Source of the DNA: Syntrophorhabdaceae bacterium
GTDB lineage: Bacteria > Desulfobacterota > Syntrophorhabdia > Syntrophorhabdales > Syntrophorhabdaceae
Reading direction: 5' to 3'
NCBI GenBank assembly: GCA_026416315.1
Contig: JAOAFK010000047.1
Location: forward strand, 1-14,259
Length of the DNA stretch: 14,259 bases
The position numbers were made by a program, and so were the translations under genes. This document shows, one piece after another, positions 13,530 to 14,259 of the stretch. The stretch's first letter is position 1. The number at the start of each line of letters is the position of its first letter. The notes under the pieces are model-generated. The model saw only the letters and a list, made by a program, of their open reading frames with translations, made no database searches and was not told the origin of the DNA.

Positions 13530-14259
13530 TTATTTTTTAAATAACTCATTGCTTATAGTGCACCTTTTTTGCCATAATTTAATTGCCTCATCGAGAGTTA
13601 CCATTTCAAAGAAAACATCATCTCCAGGTTTCAAATGAGCAAGCCTAAACAGGTCTGCCTTTATAACACTGGCCAGTCTTGCATATCCCCCTATGGTTCG
13701 TTCATAGAGCATAATAAGAGGCAACCCATCTCCAGGAACCTGAATCGTGCCTGGCAAAATCCCTTCAGATACAATACTTTTTTCCACACGTTCTTTAAAT
13801 TTAAGGGGATTTCCCTCAAGCCTTATGCCAATCCTGTTAGAATTAACTGAAACTTTATAACATTTTTTTTCTCTATTTTCAAAAAGAGTTTTCAATGAAT
13901 TTTCATCAAAAAAACCAATTTCAGGTCCCTCTATTATTCTTAAAATATGAGGTGGCTTAAGTGAAGGGATGAGCCTTTCATCAATCTCTTTATTTTCCAC
14001 ATCTTTTATTCCTTTAAATTGTATGGTATCACCCTTTTTTAGGGCTCTGCCATTATATCCACCAAAGGCACATTCCGTGTTTGTGGTAAAACTGCCCATA
14101 ACCTCTTCAATATCCATCATGCCTGAAAAGCCTATATAATACCTGAAGCCTTCTTTCACTGATTTTATCCTTAAAACACTGCCTTTTTTTGCCTGAAAGG
14201 TTTTCCAGGCATGACATATTTCGTTATCTAATGAGGCTTCAACCCTTGCGCCTGTAATA
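13530..14259 (-). CDS. pxpC: Biotin-dependent carboxyltransferase family protein / 5-oxoprolinase subunit C, 5' end cut by window
   Basis: The frame is open from the right edge (ITGARVEASLDNEICHAW...), so the gene starts outside the window; 242 of probably about 290-300 residues are visible. The family (AHS2, formerly KipA or allophanate hydrolase subunit 2) includes PxpC, which with PxpA and PxpB cleaves 5-oxoproline to glutamate using ATP. Motifs: FSGMMDIEEVMGS (usual G.d.p.vlGS), CAFGGYNGRALKKGD, VSVNSNRIGIRLEG, the segment ILPGTIQVPGDGLPLIML, then GGYARLASVI and LKPGDDVFFE. A GTG at 14159 could look like a start, but conserved family sequence continues upstream of it. It lies 13 bases before the binding-protein start and is probably in the same transcript. 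Some members act in allophanate or urea carboxylation, so the reaction is not proven. Confidence 0.88.
   Translation of the reverse strand, partial: ITGARVEASLDNEICHAWKTFQAKKGSVLRIKSVKEGFRYYIGFSGMMDIEEVMGSFTTNTECAFGGYNGRALKKGDTIQFKGIKDVENKEIDERLIPSLKPPHILRIIEGPEIGFFDENSLKTLFENREKKCYKVSVNSNRIGIRLEGNPLKFKERVEKSIVSEGILPGTIQVPGDGLPLIMLYERTIGGYARLASVIKADLFRLAHLKPGDDVFFEMVTLDEAIKLWQKRCTISNELFKK

Noticed and set aside
13517..13549. Upstream ATGs for the solute-binding protein
   Set aside because: They precede or crowd the AAAGGAGG site, and the extra residues would spoil the signal peptide start; 13549 would also overlap pxpC.

Overview
The window looks like chromosomal DNA from a free-living, Gram-negative-type (diderm), moderately AT-rich bacterium. 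The solute-binding protein has a Sec signal peptide without a lipobox, which fits a periplasm. The order acpS, nnr (NAD(P)HX repair), tsaE, lysC, cimA is one I associate from memory with Geobacter-like deltaproteobacteria, so Desulfobacterota or a neighbouring phylum such as Nitrospirota is my best guess. Taxonomy cannot be fixed from this window alone.

Layout. (1) Positions 1-5427, all on the minus strand, form a tightly packed operon read right to left: acpS, a bifunctional NAD(P)HX repair enzyme, tsaE, lysC, cimA, and a stand-alone LeuA-type regulatory (dimerisation) domain protein cut by the left edge. It combines housekeeping functions (carrier-protein activation, cofactor repair, tRNA t6A modification) with the entry steps to aspartate-family amino acids and to isoleucine by the citramalate route. 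lysC carries a strong internal Shine-Dalgarno and in-frame ATG, expected to give a separate ACT-domain beta subunit. (2) Positions 5530-5940 hold three tRNA genes: Cys(GCA) and Gly(GCC) on minus, Pro(CGG) on plus. (3) hisF (minus, 5953-6717) stands alone with its own promoter and has changes at the predicted ammonia-gate residues. (4) Positions 6856-8767, on the plus strand and visibly AT-richer, form a two-gene restriction-modification cassette. An N-terminal DCD-like (PUA-fold) domain is fused to an amino-type DNA methyltransferase, followed by a PD-(D/E)XK endonuclease of BsaWI/CCGG-cutter type. The endonuclease frame is broken by one in-frame TAA (8540-8542), after which 74 further protein-like codons follow in the same frame. 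(5) Positions 8851-14259, minus strand, carry a branched-chain-amino-acid-type (HAAT) ABC transporter: binding protein, two permeases and two ATPases. A carboxyltransferase/5-oxoprolinase subunit C (PxpC) gene, cut by the right edge, lies upstream of it.

How the parts work together. LysC and CimA supply lysine/threonine/methionine and isoleucine precursors, and the extra LeuA-like domain may add feedback control. The Liv-type transporter imports an amino acid or amide-like solute. Its binding-protein gene is separated from the permease genes by a terminator hairpin, the usual way to make binding protein in excess, and the upstream pxpC suggests the substrate may be linked to 5-oxoproline metabolism. 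The most distinctive element is the DCD-methyltransferase/endonuclease cassette, which appears to be a horizontally acquired system whose nuclease has been inactivated or is translated only by readthrough.
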